From the NCBI GenBank assembly GCA_026770615.1, contig MU631506.1, positions 58,711 through 71,445 of the forward strand: a stretch of 12,735 nucleotides of DNA. Reading direction: 5' to 3'. The translations under genes were made by a program, and so were the position numbers. How positions within the stretch are numbered: position 1 is the stretch's first letter; each line of letters opens with the position of its first letter. This stretch comes from Pavlovales sp. CCMP2436. Taxonomy: Eukaryota > Haptophyta > Pavlovophyceae > Pavlovales. The notes below the pieces were generated by a model that was not told where the DNA came from, did no database searches, and was given only the letters and a program-made list of their open reading frames with translations. Positions 11,902 through 12,735 of the stretch are shown here, piece by piece.

Positions 11902-11980
11902 CTAGATGCTGCCTCGCCTCAGCCGTCGGAGTACAGGCGCCATGCCCATGCGCCCCCAGACCAGGGGCAGCAAGTGGGGA
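11902..11980 (-). CDS. Possible last exon of the right-edge gene
   Basis: Acceptor CGCCTCCCAG, then one base and 25 codons ending in TAG: PHLLPLVWGRMGMAPVLRRL, RRGSI. Codon use looks coding. The start phase does not fit the GTGGCG donor at 12176; a GC donor a few bases further on would fit. The phase-0 reading (SPLAAPGLGAHG...) runs into the repeat gene's leader instead. Confidence 0.3.
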
Positions 11981-12176
11981 CTGGGAGGCGTTAAAATCAT
12001 AACTCAAAAAAGAGGTGTTTGTTGGTCGTTTTGTGGGGCAAGTGATAAAACAATGATAGTGACAAAGAAAATTCGGATCTCTAAGATTTTTAAATTGTCC
12101 TTTTGATGCCCTTTTCACTGCAGGTGTAGTACTTCACTTCCCGAAGCCTGTCTTACATTTCTGCTCAGAGCGCCAC

Positions 12177-12308
12177 TGGTGCAAGCGGCCTCAACGGCGG
12201 CTTGCGGGGCAGGTGGTGGACGCCATCGTCCTCCATCCTGATCTCGTCGGTGAGCCTCGCGTCGGGCAAGAGCAAGTAGGCGAGTGGGACGGAGAGGAGC
12301 GGCAAAAC
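12177..12308 (-). CDS. Exon of a membrane-like protein at the right edge
   Basis: Acceptor TTTTCACTAAG, donor ACCA|GTGGCG, 44 codons, phase 0-0. It reads VLPLLSVPLAYLLLPDARLT, DEIRMEDDGVHH, then LPRKPPLRPLAP. A short hydrophobic helix is followed by a charged segment; no family recognised. Its 5' half is echoed upstream at 12524-12550 (CTTGCCGCTCCTCTTC on the minus strand), and GTCCCGCTCGCCTAC is echoed at 12658-12672. Confidence 0.55.
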
Positions 12309-12468
12309 CTTAGTGAAAAAAACGAGAAAAAAAACGGACAGGAATTAGTACATTATTATACACACACATATATAACCCACTTCGGCGTAGCGTGTAGGAG
12401 CCTGCGTCGGAGCGCTAAGATCAGCCTGACTTGAACTTGAAACGTACCGCCAGCCCGAACCTCCCTAC

Positions 12469-12469
<1 letters not shown>

Positions 12470-12508
<39 letters not shown>
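12470..12508. repeat. (AT)n microsatellite
   Basis: Some 18 AT dinucleotides at the end of the dispersed repeat 12376-12480. The rest of the window to 12735 shows only echoes of the exon 12308-12177 and an A/G-rich tract. Confidence 0.9.
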
Positions 12509-12735
12509 CGGCTCGGCATGGTTCAACATGAAGAGGAGCGGCAAGACCTGTCCGGTGTGTGAGTGTGTGTTGATCATTCAGCGGGTACAGTGGTGAGTGA
12601 AAATTAGTGAGTCACTGCGCTGACTCCCGTTTCTATGAATAGATAAATTTTAAAAGGTAGGCGAGCGGGACGGGAAAAAAGAAAAGAAAAGAAAAGAAAA
12701 AAAGAAAGACCTGTTCCAATTAACCCGGGGGGGGA

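Noticed and set aside
1..12735. tRNA, rRNA or bacterial operon features
   Set aside because: No cloverleaf, rRNA core sequence or Shine-Dalgarno-led gene chain was recognisable on either strand.

Overview
This window looks like nuclear DNA of a unicellular eukaryotic alga. It has spliceosomal GT-AG introns, many donors of GTGCGN type next to ordinary GTAAGY, poly-C tracts before CAG acceptors, GC-rich exons set in AT/G-tract-rich introns, and a protein built of ANTAWAFATL repeats. That combination recalls haptophytes or pelagophytes, but the species cannot be named from sequence alone. There is no sign of operons, ribosome binding sites, CRISPR, rRNA or tRNA.

From about 7.7 kb down to the left edge the minus strand carries one large multi-exon gene that runs out of the window. 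I rebuilt it by splice sites and reading phase. Three exons (7514-7392 or 7660-7565, 7091-6861, 6141-6013) join in phase into an FHA phosphothreonine-binding domain. One helical exon follows (5857-5713), then Pro/Ser-rich linker exons (5275-5057, 4807-4676). A run of eight exons from 4807 to 22 joins without a single phase conflict; its last seven give an armadillo-type domain that matches the FH3 region of Diaphanous-type formins. The FH1/FH2 actin-assembly part would lie beyond position 1. Introns make up most of this stretch and are full of repeats.

From 8929 downward on the minus strand are three short exons of a helical N-terminus (MMDLSEI...). They may be the true start of the FHA-formin gene or a separate small gene. 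Only 35 bases away, on the plus strand, a four-exon class I SAM-dependent methyltransferase runs from 8965 to 10602; its phases close exactly to 316 residues. It converges tail to tail with a minus-strand gene (11824-10633) that has a signal-peptide-like leader and 37-residue repeats of the organelle RNA-binding kind, now carrying two frameshifts. At the right edge are one clear and one likely exon of another minus-strand gene.

The most unusual property is structural. Many exons are accompanied, in the neighbouring intron, by decayed partial copies of their own splice-site edge, so that introns are littered with decoy donors and acceptors. In addition there is a family of about 150-bp inverted-repeat elements (three full copies, one partial), a CAGGG-ended foldback element sitting beside Pro-rich coding sequence, and several dispersed repeat pairs.
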